A DNA stretch of 42,474 nucleotides from an uncultured Flavobacteriaceae bacterium. GTDB lineage: Bacteria; Bacteroidota; Bacteroidia; Flavobacteriales; Flavobacteriaceae. The stretch lies in contig CALHGE010000032.1 in the NCBI GenBank assembly GCA_938029725.1, positions 1 to 42,474 on the forward strand, in the 5' to 3' direction. Under the pieces are notes generated by a model, which searched no databases, had not been told where the DNA came from, and saw nothing but the letters and a program-made list of their open reading frames with translations. How positions within the stretch are numbered: the stretch's first letter is position 1; each line of letters starts with the position of its first letter. Of this stretch, positions 16,131 to 27,654 are shown one piece after another. The position numbers and the translations under genes are program-made.

Positions 16131-17906
16131 ATGAAAAATACTATTTTATATATCGGTGTTGCGGTTTTTGTAGGGCTACTTGGTGGTTATCTTATCTTCG
16201 GAAATGATACTAGTTCGTCTAATCAAGAAATATCGGAAGGTCACAATCATTCAGAAGCATCTGATAATCAAATATGGACTTGCGCTATGCACCCACAGAT
16301 TATGCAAGCAGAGTCTGGAGATTGCCCCATTTGTGGTATGGACCTAACTCTTGCTGAATCTAGCGCAGAAGGTTTGGCTGCCAATGAAATAAAAATGACA
16401 GCAAATGCAATGGCATTAGCAAATATTCAGACAAGCATTGTGGGTAGTAATGAAACAGCTGATGCGGATGGTATAATTTCGCTTTCCGGTAAAATTGCCG
16501 TAAACGAAGAAAACAACGCTGTTCAAGCTAGTTATTTTGATGGTCGTTTGGAGCGATTGAATGTTAGCTACGAAGGGCAACAAGTAACTAAAGGGCAAGT
16601 ATTAGCTACTATTTATGCTCCTAAACTAGTAGCGGCACAGCAAGAGCTAATTACGGCAGCTTCTTTAAAAAATTCGCAACCAGCCTTGTACTCCGCGGTT
16701 CGTAATAAATTAAAATTATGGAAGCTTTCAGAAAGCCAAATCAATAGTATTGAATCTAACGGAAAAGTAAACGAAAACTTTCCAATATACGCTACAGTTT
16801 CAGGAACGGTATCTATGGTAATGGCAGCAGAGGGTGATTATTTAAAGCAGGGGCAACCGATACTAAAAGTCAGTAACCTTAGTTCAGTTTGGGCTGAATT
16901 TGATGCCTATGAAAATCAAATTTCTCAATTTAAGAAAGGACAGAAAATCAAGCTTACTACAAACGCATATCCGAACAAAGAATTTGATGCTATTATTTCA
17001 TTTATAGACCCCGTTATTAATACTAGTACAAGAACAGTAACCCTACGCAGCACTTTAAAAAACAAAGAAAACTTATTTAAACCTGGCATGTTTGTTACTG
17101 GAAAAATTAAAAGCGCCAGACAAGACACTGAATCGTCATTACGTATTCCTGCGAGTGCTGTATTATGGACAGGAGAACGCTCTTTGGTCTATATTAAAAC
17201 CAAACCTAACGAAGCTATTTTCGAAATGCGAGCGGTAACTATTGGTGCTCGTATTGGCGCTAACTACACGGTAACTTCAGGCTTGGATATTGGAGATGAA
17301 ATTGTAACAAACGGTTCATTCACCGTAGATGCAGCAGCACAGTTGCAAGGCAAACAATCAATGATGAATAAGCAAGGTGGAAAAACGATGACTGGTCACG
17401 AGGGCCATATAGGAATGCAGCCTGGTGTGGCAAACCAGAGCGACGCCGCTTCAGATATAAAAATACAATTACCACAAGCGTTTCAAAAGGCGTTTGAATC
17501 TTCCTTAAACGCCTACTTTAAAATGAAAGATGCTTTTGTAGCCAGTGATGCAAGTCAAGTATCCGCTTTTGCGAAGAAAGCGTCCGAAAAAATAAAGGCT
17601 ATTGACCAAAGTGATTTAGGTAAAACGGAGCGAGCGCAGGTATCAAAGAGTATTGAAATGCTCGAGGCCATGTACAAGCAGCAAGATTTAGAAGGGCAAA
17701 GAGCTTATTTAGTCATACTGAATGAAAATATGGTGTCGCTTGCGATGCATATCCAATCTCCTTCAGAAACGCTCTATATTCAAAAATGTCCTATGGCCAA
17801 CATGAACAAAGGTGCAATGTGGTTAAGTGCTGAAAAAGAAATTAAAAACCCCTATTACGGAGATGCAATGTTGACCTGTGGTAGTGTAATTGACAGCTTG
17901 AAATAA
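16131..17906 (+). CDS. cusB: CusB-like periplasmic adaptor with HMBD and DUF3347 domains
   Basis: The 591-residue membrane-fusion protein links the RND pump to the TolC channel. An N-terminal membrane anchor (about 4-23) precedes a His-rich stretch and an HMBD domain (CAMHPQ...CPICGMDL, about 50-73). Then come the barrel-sandwich/helical hairpin (EGQQVTKGQVLATIYAPKLV), a beta-barrel (GTVSMVMAAEGDYLKQGQPI) and a membrane-proximal domain (SGLDIGDEIVTNGSF). The C-terminus (about 442-590) is a DUF3347 domain with CPMANMNKGAMWLS and NPYYGDAMLTCG, likely a further metal site. Unusually, it is last in the island, 242 bases after DUF2911, so it may have its own promoter. Confidence 0.92.
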   Translation: MKNTILYIGVAVFVGLLGGYLIFGNDTSSSNQEISEGHNHSEASDNQIWTCAMHPQIMQAESGDCPICGMDLTLAESSAEGLAANEIKMTANAMALANIQTSIVGSNETADADGIISLSGKIAVNEENNAVQASYFDGRLERLNVSYEGQQVTKGQVLATIYAPKLVAAQQELITAASLKNSQPALYSAVRNKLKLWKLSESQINSIESNGKVNENFPIYATVSGTVSMVMAAEGDYLKQGQPILKVSNLSSVWAEFDAYENQISQFKKGQKIKLTTNAYPNKEFDAIISFIDPVINTSTRTVTLRSTLKNKENLFKPGMFVTGKIKSARQDTESSLRIPASAVLWTGERSLVYIKTKPNEAIFEMRAVTIGARIGANYTVTSGLDIGDEIVTNGSFTVDAAAQLQGKQSMMNKQGGKTMTGHEGHIGMQPGVANQSDAASDIKIQLPQAFQKAFESSLNAYFKMKDAFVASDASQVSAFAKKASEKIKAIDQSDLGKTERAQVSKSIEMLEAMYKQQDLEGQRAYLVILNENMVSLAMHIQSPSETLYIQKCPMANMNKGAMWLSAEKEIKNPYYGDAMLTCGSVIDSLK

Positions 17907-17957
17907 ATAGAATTTGACATTTCGACAAAGCATGTATTCCGCTAAGACGAAAAGCCT

Positions 17958-17980
17958 AAATGCTCATGCATGAGTCATTT
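17958..17980. terminator. Palindrome between convergent genes (possible bidirectional terminator)
   Basis: A near-perfect palindrome built on TCATGCATGA with AAATG/CATTT outer arms lies at 17958-17980, between the converging adaptor and S9 peptidase genes. A second small stem AGCG/CGCT follows near 17985-18000. The position suits a bidirectional terminator, but there is no strong T tract. Confidence 0.35.
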
Positions 17981-18054
17981 GGCGCAGCGGAGTGTTCGCT
18001 ATGCTATTGCCTTAGCTATGATAAAATGGAAACTAATTTAGCCCCTGAGCTTGA

Positions 18055-20268
18055 CTACTTTAAAACCCGTTTCCAGTATCTCGCCATGGTCTCTCGCAGG
18101 TGTAAAGAAGTATTTTTACGCTCATTTATGCCGTGTGAGCGCATTGGATAAGACATCATATCAAACATTTTGTTATGCTTTATGAGTTCATTCGCCAATC
18201 GTTCAAAACTCTGATAGTGCACGTTATCATCTGCTGTACCATGCATAATCATAAGATTACCTTCTAAGTTTTTCGCATGACTAATAGGAGATCCTGCGAT
18301 ATAGTTCGCTTCGTTATCTTCTAATAAACCCATATAGCGTTCTTGATAAATGTTGTCATAGAGTCTTTGGTCAGAAACGAATGAAACTGCTAATCCAGCA
18401 TTATAAATCTCTGGGTATCTAAACAAGCAATTCATGGTCATTTGACCACCACCACTCCAGCCCCAAATACCCACCTTCGCTGTATCAATAAAGGGGTAGT
18501 TTTTAAAAACTACCTGGGCAGCTAAAACCTGATCTTGTGCCGCCAAAATTCCTATTTGCCGATAAATAGATTTCCTCCAATTTCTTCCTCTGGGCGTGCG
18601 TGTTCCTCTGTTATCAATACTAACAACTACATAGCCTTGTTGTGCTAAATAGTGATGCCATAGGTCGCCACCTTGCCATGCGTCTTGAACTGTAGCGCCT
18701 GCTGGTTCGCCGTATACATAAAAGATAATGGGGTATTTCTTTTCTGAATCAAAATTGGATGGTTTAATCATCCAAGCATCTAAAACCACTTCTCCAATAT
18801 CTAGTTTAATGAATTCTTTAGGGTTTAGCGCTAGTGCATTTACTTTATTCAAAACTTCTTTGTTGTTCTCCAATACCCGAATAGTGCTATGCTTCTGAAG
18901 GTTTATAAGTGCTATTCTATTGGGTGTTTTTGAGTTTTGAAAACTATGAATTGCATATTTAGCGTCGGCAGAAATTTGATATGCATGTTGCCCAGTTTGT
19001 TCTTTCGGACTAACTCTTTCAGGTGCTGTACTGCCGTCTATTTTACTTCGGTACAAATACCGTTGCGTGTAATTTTCAGGTGAAGCGATGTAGTATACAT
19101 AACCACCTTTGGGGTCGATACAATTAATTCGAACCACATCTATATTTCCTTTGGTAATGGTACTGAATTCTTTTCCATCTCGCGACACTTTATATAAGTG
19201 CAGCCAGCCATCCTTTTCGCTAGTCCATGTGAAATACTTCTCATTTTCTAACCACATAATATTATCATGAACATCTAACCAAGCCTCATCTTTGTCTGTA
19301 AAGATGTTGTTAAGGGCCATAGTTTTTGTATTTCCTATCCAAACGGTATTCGTGTTTTGTTTTCTATTCAGCTGCTGCAGCAGTACCTCATTAGAATTTG
19401 GAATAAAATCCATCCGAGCCAAATAATTATTTGTAGGGTCTCCGGGGATTTCAAACCAATTTGTAGCACCCCCTTTTATGGATACAACTCCCACCTTAAC
19501 TTCAGAATTTTTAGTACCTACTTTGGGGTAGGGAAGGGGTATGGGTTTTGAATAAAGAGAATCTACATTATTGATCATATAGAAGGTGCCAATATTCTCG
19601 GTATTTGACCGCCAGTAGGCAATTTGCGTTCCGTCTGGGCTCCATCGAAAACCATCTCTACATGACAATTCTTCTTCATAAACCCAATCAAAAGTTCCAT
19701 TGATAATAGCATCATTGCCATCAAAAGTAATTTGTGTTATTTCGCCTGATGCGATGTCTTCTGTATATATATTATTAGCACTCACATAGGCAACCTTAGA
19801 GGCGTCTGGTGAAAATTTAGCAAACATCATAGTGGTTCGCCCAACAGCTATACCCAGTTGCGTTAAACTACCAGATGCCATATCTAAAACCCAATAATCA
19901 CCTCGTGTATGGTAGCGCCAAACTTTTCTTGTATTGGTAAATACCAATAGTTTTGAATTGTCTACTGACCATTCATAATTTCGAATGGCTAATGGCTTTG
20001 TTTCTCCAGTGGGTATTAACTTGCTTGCAGCTACTAATACCGATCTAGTACCAGATTTAGCTTCATATCTAATAATATCGCTACCTCCAATGTCCTTATT
20101 ATTCTCTAGGGTTGAATAGCCTTTATTATCTTTCATCCATCGAACGGGGCCGTAGGTTTTTGAACGATAGGTTCCTTTATTAAAAATATCAGCGAGTTGC
20201 AATTTTTCCTGCGACCAAGAAGAAACTGTAACTAGTAAAACTAGGGCGCTTAGAATTATACGTATCAT
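18055..20268 (-). CDS. S9B dipeptidyl-peptidase IV-like serine peptidase
   Basis: The 737-residue protein has a signal peptide (ends VSSWSQ). An N-terminal eight-bladed beta-propeller contains FDWVYEEELSCRDGFRWSPDG, the DPP-IV double-Glu motif that grips the substrate amino terminus. The C-terminal alpha/beta hydrolase has nucleophile Ser605 (GWSGGGQM, usually GWSYGG), Asp680 (GTADDNVHYQ) and His712 (SHGI). It should remove X-Pro/X-Ala dipeptides from peptides in the periplasm. It is convergent with the adaptor gene and follows the FadH-like gene on the same strand after 321 bases, so it probably has its own promoter. Confidence 0.93.
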   Translation of the reverse strand: MIRIILSALVLLVTVSSWSQEKLQLADIFNKGTYRSKTYGPVRWMKDNKGYSTLENNKDIGGSDIIRYEAKSGTRSVLVAASKLIPTGETKPLAIRNYEWSVDNSKLLVFTNTRKVWRYHTRGDYWVLDMASGSLTQLGIAVGRTTMMFAKFSPDASKVAYVSANNIYTEDIASGEITQITFDGNDAIINGTFDWVYEEELSCRDGFRWSPDGTQIAYWRSNTENIGTFYMINNVDSLYSKPIPLPYPKVGTKNSEVKVGVVSIKGGATNWFEIPGDPTNNYLARMDFIPNSNEVLLQQLNRKQNTNTVWIGNTKTMALNNIFTDKDEAWLDVHDNIMWLENEKYFTWTSEKDGWLHLYKVSRDGKEFSTITKGNIDVVRINCIDPKGGYVYYIASPENYTQRYLYRSKIDGSTAPERVSPKEQTGQHAYQISADAKYAIHSFQNSKTPNRIALINLQKHSTIRVLENNKEVLNKVNALALNPKEFIKLDIGEVVLDAWMIKPSNFDSEKKYPIIFYVYGEPAGATVQDAWQGGDLWHHYLAQQGYVVVSIDNRGTRTPRGRNWRKSIYRQIGILAAQDQVLAAQVVFKNYPFIDTAKVGIWGWSGGGQMTMNCLFRYPEIYNAGLAVSFVSDQRLYDNIYQERYMGLLEDNEANYIAGSPISHAKNLEGNLMIMHGTADDNVHYQSFERLANELIKHNKMFDMMSYPMRSHGINERKNTSLHLRETMARYWKRVLK

Positions 20269-20589
20269 ATCTAATTATATTTAGTTGGCTAGCTACAATG
20301 TAAATAAAAATTTTCTAAAACCATAGTGCTGATAAAGACATGCGATAAGATCAGATCATTAATTTCACTAGAGAATCTAGCGGCTATGTCAGGTGTTTTT
20401 GAGTAATTTAATGCAATGGCCTAGTAGTCAGATTTTAACAAGGCTTGCTACTTAAGTTTAAAAACCTTAAGAATAAATAGATTTTAACTGGGCGCTTGCC
20501 CCAGCGGTAGTTAAGCCCAACAAGGGCTAGGATGAAAGAGAGTTTATACTGTTAATTAATACGTTCGTAGTTCATTTTTTTTCTCCTGC
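20269..20589. other. Intergenic region with two adjacent hairpins
   Basis: The gap between two minus-strand genes has no coding frame. At 20488-20504 CTGGG and CCCAG pair across a short loop, and at 20514-20528 AGCCC and GGGCT pair across five bases. The hairpins lie about 60-100 bases past the stop of the FadH-like gene and may end or protect its transcript. No T tract is evident on the minus strand. The promoter of the S9 peptidase should lie near 20269-20330. Confidence 0.4.
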
Positions 20590-23020
<2,431 letters not shown>

Positions 23021-23818
23021 ATGTTAAAAACAATACTAGCAAGAAATTATATAAACATACATGGTGATGGAAGTAAAGTCATATTATTTGTTCACGGATA
23101 TGGATGTGATCAGCATATGTGGAGATTCATTACGCCTTACTTTAAAGACGATTACAAAATAGTTCTTATAGACCTTGTAGGCTCAGGCAAGTCTGATGAA
23201 AAGGCCTATGATTTCGACAAATACGGCTCTTTAGAAGGCTATGCTGATGATATTTTAGAAATTTGTGAAGTCCTAGACCTAAAGGATGTGATTTTTGTTG
23301 GTCATTCTGTGAGTGCCATAATAGGGCTGCTTACTGCTTTGAAAAGACCTTCTTTATTTAAAAAACTAATCATGATTGGGCCATCTCCAAGGTATATTAA
23401 TGACGATGAATATTTTGGGGGGTTTTCTCAAGAAGATATTGATGAACTTCTAGAAACTCTAGATGCTAATTTCTTAGGTTGGTCTAGTGCTATGGCTCCT
23501 GTCATTATGGGTAACGCAGATAGACCCGAATTAGCAGAGGAATTAGAACACAGTTTTTGTCAAAACAATCCTGAAATTGCAAGACATTTTGCAAAGGTCA
23601 CTTTCTTAGGAGATAATAGAAGTGACCTTGACAAGCTTAGAACTGAAACGCTTATTATCCAGAGTAAATCAGATGCTATTGCATCACTAAAAATAGGACA
23701 GTATGTACATGCTCATATCGCTGAGAGTAAATTGGTAGTTTTAGATTCCACAGGTCATTGTCCGCACCTTAGTGCTCCTGACCAAACCATTGAGGCCATG
23801 AAACACTATTTAAAATAA
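23021..23818 (+). CDS. rsbQ: RsbQ-like alpha/beta hydrolase
   Basis: The 265-residue cytosolic hydrolase closely matches Bacillus RsbQ in length and motifs: HGYGCDQHMWR (25-35), VGSGKSD (53-59), nucleophile Ser96 in FVGHSVSAIIGLL, MIGPSPRYINDDEYFGG, Asp218 and His246 (STGHCPH). In Bacillus, RsbQ acts with the PAS domain of the phosphatase RsbP to signal energy stress, probably by making or delivering a small ligand. Plant KAI2/D14 receptors share the fold. Here the next gene encodes a PAS histidine kinase 29 bases downstream, so this enzyme probably supplies that PAS domain's signal. The family call is strong; the ligand is unknown. Confidence 0.9.
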   Translation: MLKTILARNYINIHGDGSKVILFVHGYGCDQHMWRFITPYFKDDYKIVLIDLVGSGKSDEKAYDFDKYGSLEGYADDILEICEVLDLKDVIFVGHSVSAIIGLLTALKRPSLFKKLIMIGPSPRYINDDEYFGGFSQEDIDELLETLDANFLGWSSAMAPVIMGNADRPELAEELEHSFCQNNPEIARHFAKVTFLGDNRSDLDKLRTETLIIQSKSDAIASLKIGQYVHAHIAESKLVVLDSTGHCPHLSAPDQTIEAMKHYLK

Positions 23819-23847
23819 GTGCCTGTAAAATAAAGTTCAAACCTACA

Positions 23848-25044
23848 ATGAGCCACACCATAGACTATAAAGAACTGTGTAGCATATTTCCTAGCGGTTA
23901 TTTTTGCTCACAACCTGATGGTACCATCATTGATGTGAATCAAAAGTTTTTAGAACTCATAAGCTATACACGAGAAGAAGTTGTATATAAAAAAAAGTTT
24001 ACAGATTTGCTTTCCAAGGGAGGTGAAATATACTTTGAAACGGTTTATTCTAGCATCTTAAAGTTAAGTGGGAAAGTAGAAGAAATAAATTTTGATTTTA
24101 TAAAAAAAAACGGCACTAAAATTCCTGTTCTTATTAATTCAGTAGAGGTAAAAGATATAGAAGGGCATCACGTGTTGACCTATACAAGCGTTTTTAATAT
24201 TTCTCAAAGAAAAAGGTATGAACAGGAGCTTTTGATTGCTAAAAGAAAAGCAAAAAATCTCTCTGATGACCTGATGCAAGCGAATAAAGTATTAATAAGC
24301 AATTCTGAATTAATCATTAAACAAAAATTACAACTAGAGTTAAACAATCATTTGGAACATAAAAATAGACAACTTTCAAGTTTTGCCCATATAGCATCTC
24401 ATAATTTAAGGGCCCCTGTTAGTAACCTTATTTCATTGAATGATTTTTATAATGAAAGTAGCGATCTAGAAGACAAGGCGATGCTTTTTACTAAAATCGA
24501 AATAGTTATAGGGCATCTAAATGAAACTTTAAATGAATTAATTGACTCTGTAAAAATACAGGAAGATATAAATATTACACATGAGCCAACGCTCTTTAAA
24601 ACTGTTTTCAATAAAACATTAGAAATTTTAGAAGTTCAACTACTAGATTCAAAAGCGCTAGTAACATCGAATTTTTCTGAAGCACCTAAAATAGAGTATC
24701 CCAAACTCTACCTAGAGAGTATTATGCTAAACCTTTTATCAAATTCCATTCGATATCGCTCACTTGATCGTATACCTAAGATTCATTTCTACACAGAAAT
24801 CAACTCCAATGAAATAACGCTTATCGCTACAGATAACGGACTAGGAATAAATTTGAAAAAACATGGCCATAGACTATTCGGACTCGGTAACACATTTCAT
24901 AGGCATCCAGATTCTAAAGGAGTTGGACTTTATATGATCAAAACTCAAATAGATGTATTAGGAGGTTGTATAGCGGTAGAAAGTGAAGTAGATAAAGGAA
25001 CTACGTTCAAAATAATTTTAAAAAAAGTATCTGATGATAAGTAA
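23848..25044 (+). CDS. PAS-domain sensor histidine kinase
   Basis: The 398-residue kinase has no membrane helix. An N-terminal PAS domain (about 8-123; YFCSQPDGTIIDVNQKFLEL, then TYTSVFNISQRKRYEQEL) is followed by a coiled coil (about 125-178), a HisKA dimerisation segment with phospho-acceptor His185 (ASHNLRAPVSN), and an ATPase domain. That domain has an N box (Asn295/Asn299, NLLSNSIRY), D box (Asp329, DNGLGI) and G box (GVGLYMIK, 358-365). It lies between the RsbQ-like hydrolase and a response regulator, overlapping the latter by 11 bases. It most likely reads a signal made by the hydrolase and phosphorylates the regulator. Confidence 0.92.
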   Translation: MSHTIDYKELCSIFPSGYFCSQPDGTIIDVNQKFLELISYTREEVVYKKKFTDLLSKGGEIYFETVYSSILKLSGKVEEINFDFIKKNGTKIPVLINSVEVKDIEGHHVLTYTSVFNISQRKRYEQELLIAKRKAKNLSDDLMQANKVLISNSELIIKQKLQLELNNHLEHKNRQLSSFAHIASHNLRAPVSNLISLNDFYNESSDLEDKAMLFTKIEIVIGHLNETLNELIDSVKIQEDINITHEPTLFKTVFNKTLEILEVQLLDSKALVTSNFSEAPKIEYPKLYLESIMLNLLSNSIRYRSLDRIPKIHFYTEINSNEITLIATDNGLGINLKKHGHRLFGLGNTFHRHPDSKGVGLYMIKTQIDVLGGCIAVESEVDKGTTFKIILKKVSDDK

Positions 25045-25444
25045 GCGACCTTTGATAGCGATTATAGATGATGATGATATCCAACATTACTTGTTAACTA
25101 GGATTATTGATGGACATAACTTAGCTGAAAGCATTCTTACTTTTTTAGATGGGGAAAAAGCACTACAATTTCTTGCTGATAATAGTAGCACTAATGAAAA
25201 CATCCCTGATATTATTTTTCTTGACAATAATATGCCAATCATGGATGGTTGGCAGTTTCTAGAAGAATACCCTAGCCTAGAGTGTAAAATCAAAAAAAAA
25301 GTTCACATCTTTATGGCAAGTTCTTCAGTTAATCCTGAGGATATCGAAAGAGCAAGAAACATAAATCAAATCTCTGGCTATATCGAAAAACCAATCACCT
25401 TAGACAAGTTAAAAGGCGTTATTGATGATCTTGGGTTTTTTTAA
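25034..25444 (+). CDS. Single-domain (CheY-like) response regulator
   Basis: The 136-residue protein is a lone receiver domain. It has an acidic pocket (IIDDDD, 10-15), phospho-acceptor Asp64 (FLDNNMPIMDGW), Ser96 and Lys119 (YIEKP). It has no output domain, so it must act through a protein partner or as a phosphate relay. It overlaps the kinase gene by 11 bases, which indicates translational coupling. It ends the rsbQ-like operon. Confidence 0.93.
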   Translation: MISKRPLIAIIDDDDIQHYLLTRIIDGHNLAESILTFLDGEKALQFLADNSSTNENIPDIIFLDNNMPIMDGWQFLEEYPSLECKIKKKVHIFMASSSVNPEDIERARNINQISGYIEKPITLDKLKGVIDDLGFF

Positions 25445-25570
25445 TCAACCCTTTTAATTCGTGCTGACTTCACCATAAGAGAAATTGTGCTCAAATAGGT
25501 ATCATTGATTCTAAAATCACTTTTAAGTGCGCTATGTGATGATGTCATCCCAAAGCTGAAATCCTATAAA

Positions 25571-25603
25571 AATAACATGGTTACATGAGCTTTTTTTGTT
25601 ATT
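25571..25603. terminator. Weak inverted repeat between convergent genes
   Basis: AATAAC (25571-25576) and GTTATT (25598-25603) can pair, with a run of seven T residues in the loop, between the converging response-regulator and SGNH-like genes. It is a weak terminator candidate. The rest of 25445-25683 shows nothing else. Confidence 0.25.
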
Positions 25604-25683
25604 AAATTAACCAATACCTAAGTAAATAGCACCAATTATTTTATGTCGTAGGCCTAAAAAAGGTAGTGCCTACATTTGCTTAT

Positions 25684-27282
25684 CTATTGACAATTTGGAG
25701 CGTTCCCTTCAAGGTACATTAGATTCCAAGCGGTTTCATAGCCTATTTTATGCGCAGCCCATGATTTCCATTCCGCCGACGCTTGATCTACAGGCGCTGT
25801 GCCCAAATCACAATCGCCCGTGAGTAAAGTATACATGTACCCTGCTATAGCTTTGTCTAAATCACGATTCATATGCCAGTTGTCGCGATAAGCAGATGTA
25901 ATAATATTCATTTCTTTAAGCTGTGCAAATAAGGTACGTACAGGAATAGCTCTGGCGTAAGGCAGTTCAGATTCTCGCACCATGTGTAAGGCAACACCTA
26001 GATCGGTTCCGTTTTCGGTTTGCGACCCTCTTTTATCAATACCATACAACTGTGACACATTACCAGTACTAGACCCATCTTGCATAGGAAATCCGAAGGA
26101 GAAATCAAACGCTGAGGCATCAACCCGATAGCGCTTGCTGGCTTCAAAATTGGTATTTGCCCTACCAAAGTTAAAGTTGATCGGCGAGGGGCCATCGCGT
26201 TCCAATACTTTGTCTGATTTTCCAAACACCCAGTTTAGTCCTCCGAGAATACCATTTTCAGAGCTTGTACCTGTATGATTATAGTGAATTACTATATCGT
26301 TGATACCACAACTTTTGAATGGTGAAATAAAGTTGCGGTCGCCAGAAAAGTGATTTTTATTGGCAGCATTCGCTACACTTAAAAATACGGTTTCAGCAAT
26401 TGCTGCATCATAAACGTATTCAGAATCTGAGGCGCTTTGACCATAAAGTTGCGAGTATATGGCCGCTGCTGCCGTATATGACCCGTTAGGCGATGGATGT
26501 ATGACGCTTTCATCTTTCTTTTCGTCTGACAAGGCTTCCCAGGCCAAACCTGCGGGTATCGTTTCCAAAGCCACTTTTGCTCCTTCAGCCGTACGGTATG
26601 TGAATTCTTCAAAAAGGGCTAGCGGTGCCAAAGAAGTTTGGTTCTTAGGCCACATCATCATCAGTACTGGTTTGGCACCACCTTCAGCTACTTTCGTAGC
26701 AATTTTATTCACGCCCAAAGAATAATATCCTGGTAAGGTAGAGACGATATAAGGGTCTGCAGCAATAACCACATAATCCCAATTTTTATCACCTTTTCCT
26801 GAGAGTTTATCCATACGGGTTTCCATGCCCTCTGGCCAATAATAATACTGCACCAGCGAATGGCTGTAATGTGTATAGTTGTATTCATTTCCTCCTGAAC
26901 CTAGCGCTACTGAAATTTCCTTGCTCTTGTAAATATCTTCGGCTTCTACATAAACTGTGGCGGTACTGTTCACATCTTCCGATAAGATCTTATTCAATTC
27001 AGCAGCTATATTGTCTGGTGCAAAGGCTTCTGCACCGTTATGTATAGATTTGCTAGTTCCTAAGATTAAAATGTTGAGCTCGCCATCACCATTGATATCA
27101 GCATCAAAAGGCTCCGCTTGATTATCTTCTACTAGCATATCTTCTATCGCGCCCTCGTCGTTAACTAAAATATCAGTAACAGCGTCGGAACTGCAAGCAG
27201 TGAGGAAGAATGTAAAAATTAAAAGAGACGTTGGTTTCCAAAAGTAAGCATTGATTTTTATATTTTTTTCGATACGTTTCAT
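25684..27282 (-). CDS. Secreted SGNH-hydrolase-like lipoprotein
   Basis: The 532-residue protein has a lipoprotein signal (FFLTAC, Cys30), then an acidic linker with DINGDGELN, a calcium-loop-like sequence. The fold looks SGNH-like at the N-terminal half: ILILGTSKS (72-79) occupies the place of the GDS nucleophile motif, and a late block has His261 in IHPSPNGSYTAAAAIY. The classical Gly-Asp-Ser is Gly-Thr-Ser here. The C-terminal half (about 300-532) is a domain I do not recognise, with several Cys and Trp residues. Such proteins in marine flavobacteria often act on polysaccharides or their ester groups, but no carbohydrate genes adjoin. Treat the enzymatic role as tentative. Confidence 0.5.
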   Translation of the reverse strand: MKRIEKNIKINAYFWKPTSLLIFTFFLTACSSDAVTDILVNDEGAIEDMLVEDNQAEPFDADINGDGELNILILGTSKSIHNGAEAFAPDNIAAELNKILSEDVNSTATVYVEAEDIYKSKEISVALGSGGNEYNYTHYSHSLVQYYYWPEGMETRMDKLSGKGDKNWDYVVIAADPYIVSTLPGYYSLGVNKIATKVAEGGAKPVLMMMWPKNQTSLAPLALFEEFTYRTAEGAKVALETIPAGLAWEALSDEKKDESVIHPSPNGSYTAAAAIYSQLYGQSASDSEYVYDAAIAETVFLSVANAANKNHFSGDRNFISPFKSCGINDIVIHYNHTGTSSENGILGGLNWVFGKSDKVLERDGPSPINFNFGRANTNFEASKRYRVDASAFDFSFGFPMQDGSSTGNVSQLYGIDKRGSQTENGTDLGVALHMVRESELPYARAIPVRTLFAQLKEMNIITSAYRDNWHMNRDLDKAIAGYMYTLLTGDCDLGTAPVDQASAEWKSWAAHKIGYETAWNLMYLEGNAPNCQ

Positions 27283-27654
27283 AGGCTATTTCATGGTGTG
27301 GTTAAGAAAAAGAATCGCAAAAGACAGCAAACTGTTTGGTGGCAAACGCAAGTAGAAGCAGTAAAGTGTCTCATTAGCGGTCTAATCGTTGAACTGTAAC
27401 CATAAGAACAACTAATCGCCTACACGTGTTTCAATATTCGAGGTATTACCATAAGAGAGGTGGTGTTTATTAGAGCATGCTAGTATGCTACATAAATTTC
27501 TGAAAGCCAGTACTATAATTTTAAAATCCCCAGCTTTGTTTACTACCGCAAGAATTATTTTATTAATTCATTAAGTTTTAATTACACATTCTTTAACACC
27601 AGTGAGCCCCTTATAAAGATACATTCGTGCCTACAAACAATAATTGTAGCGTAC
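27283..27654. other. Divergent promoter region, nothing specific seen
   Basis: These 372 bases separate the SGNH-like gene (minus) from the outer-membrane-protein gene (plus) and should carry both promoters. I see no coding frame, clear TAnnTTTG box or strong repeat. Confidence 0.4.

Noticed and set aside
17960..18151. 63-codon plus-strand frame after cusB
   Set aside because: It runs over the terminator-like palindrome and into the antisense of the S9 peptidase gene; no domain or signal.
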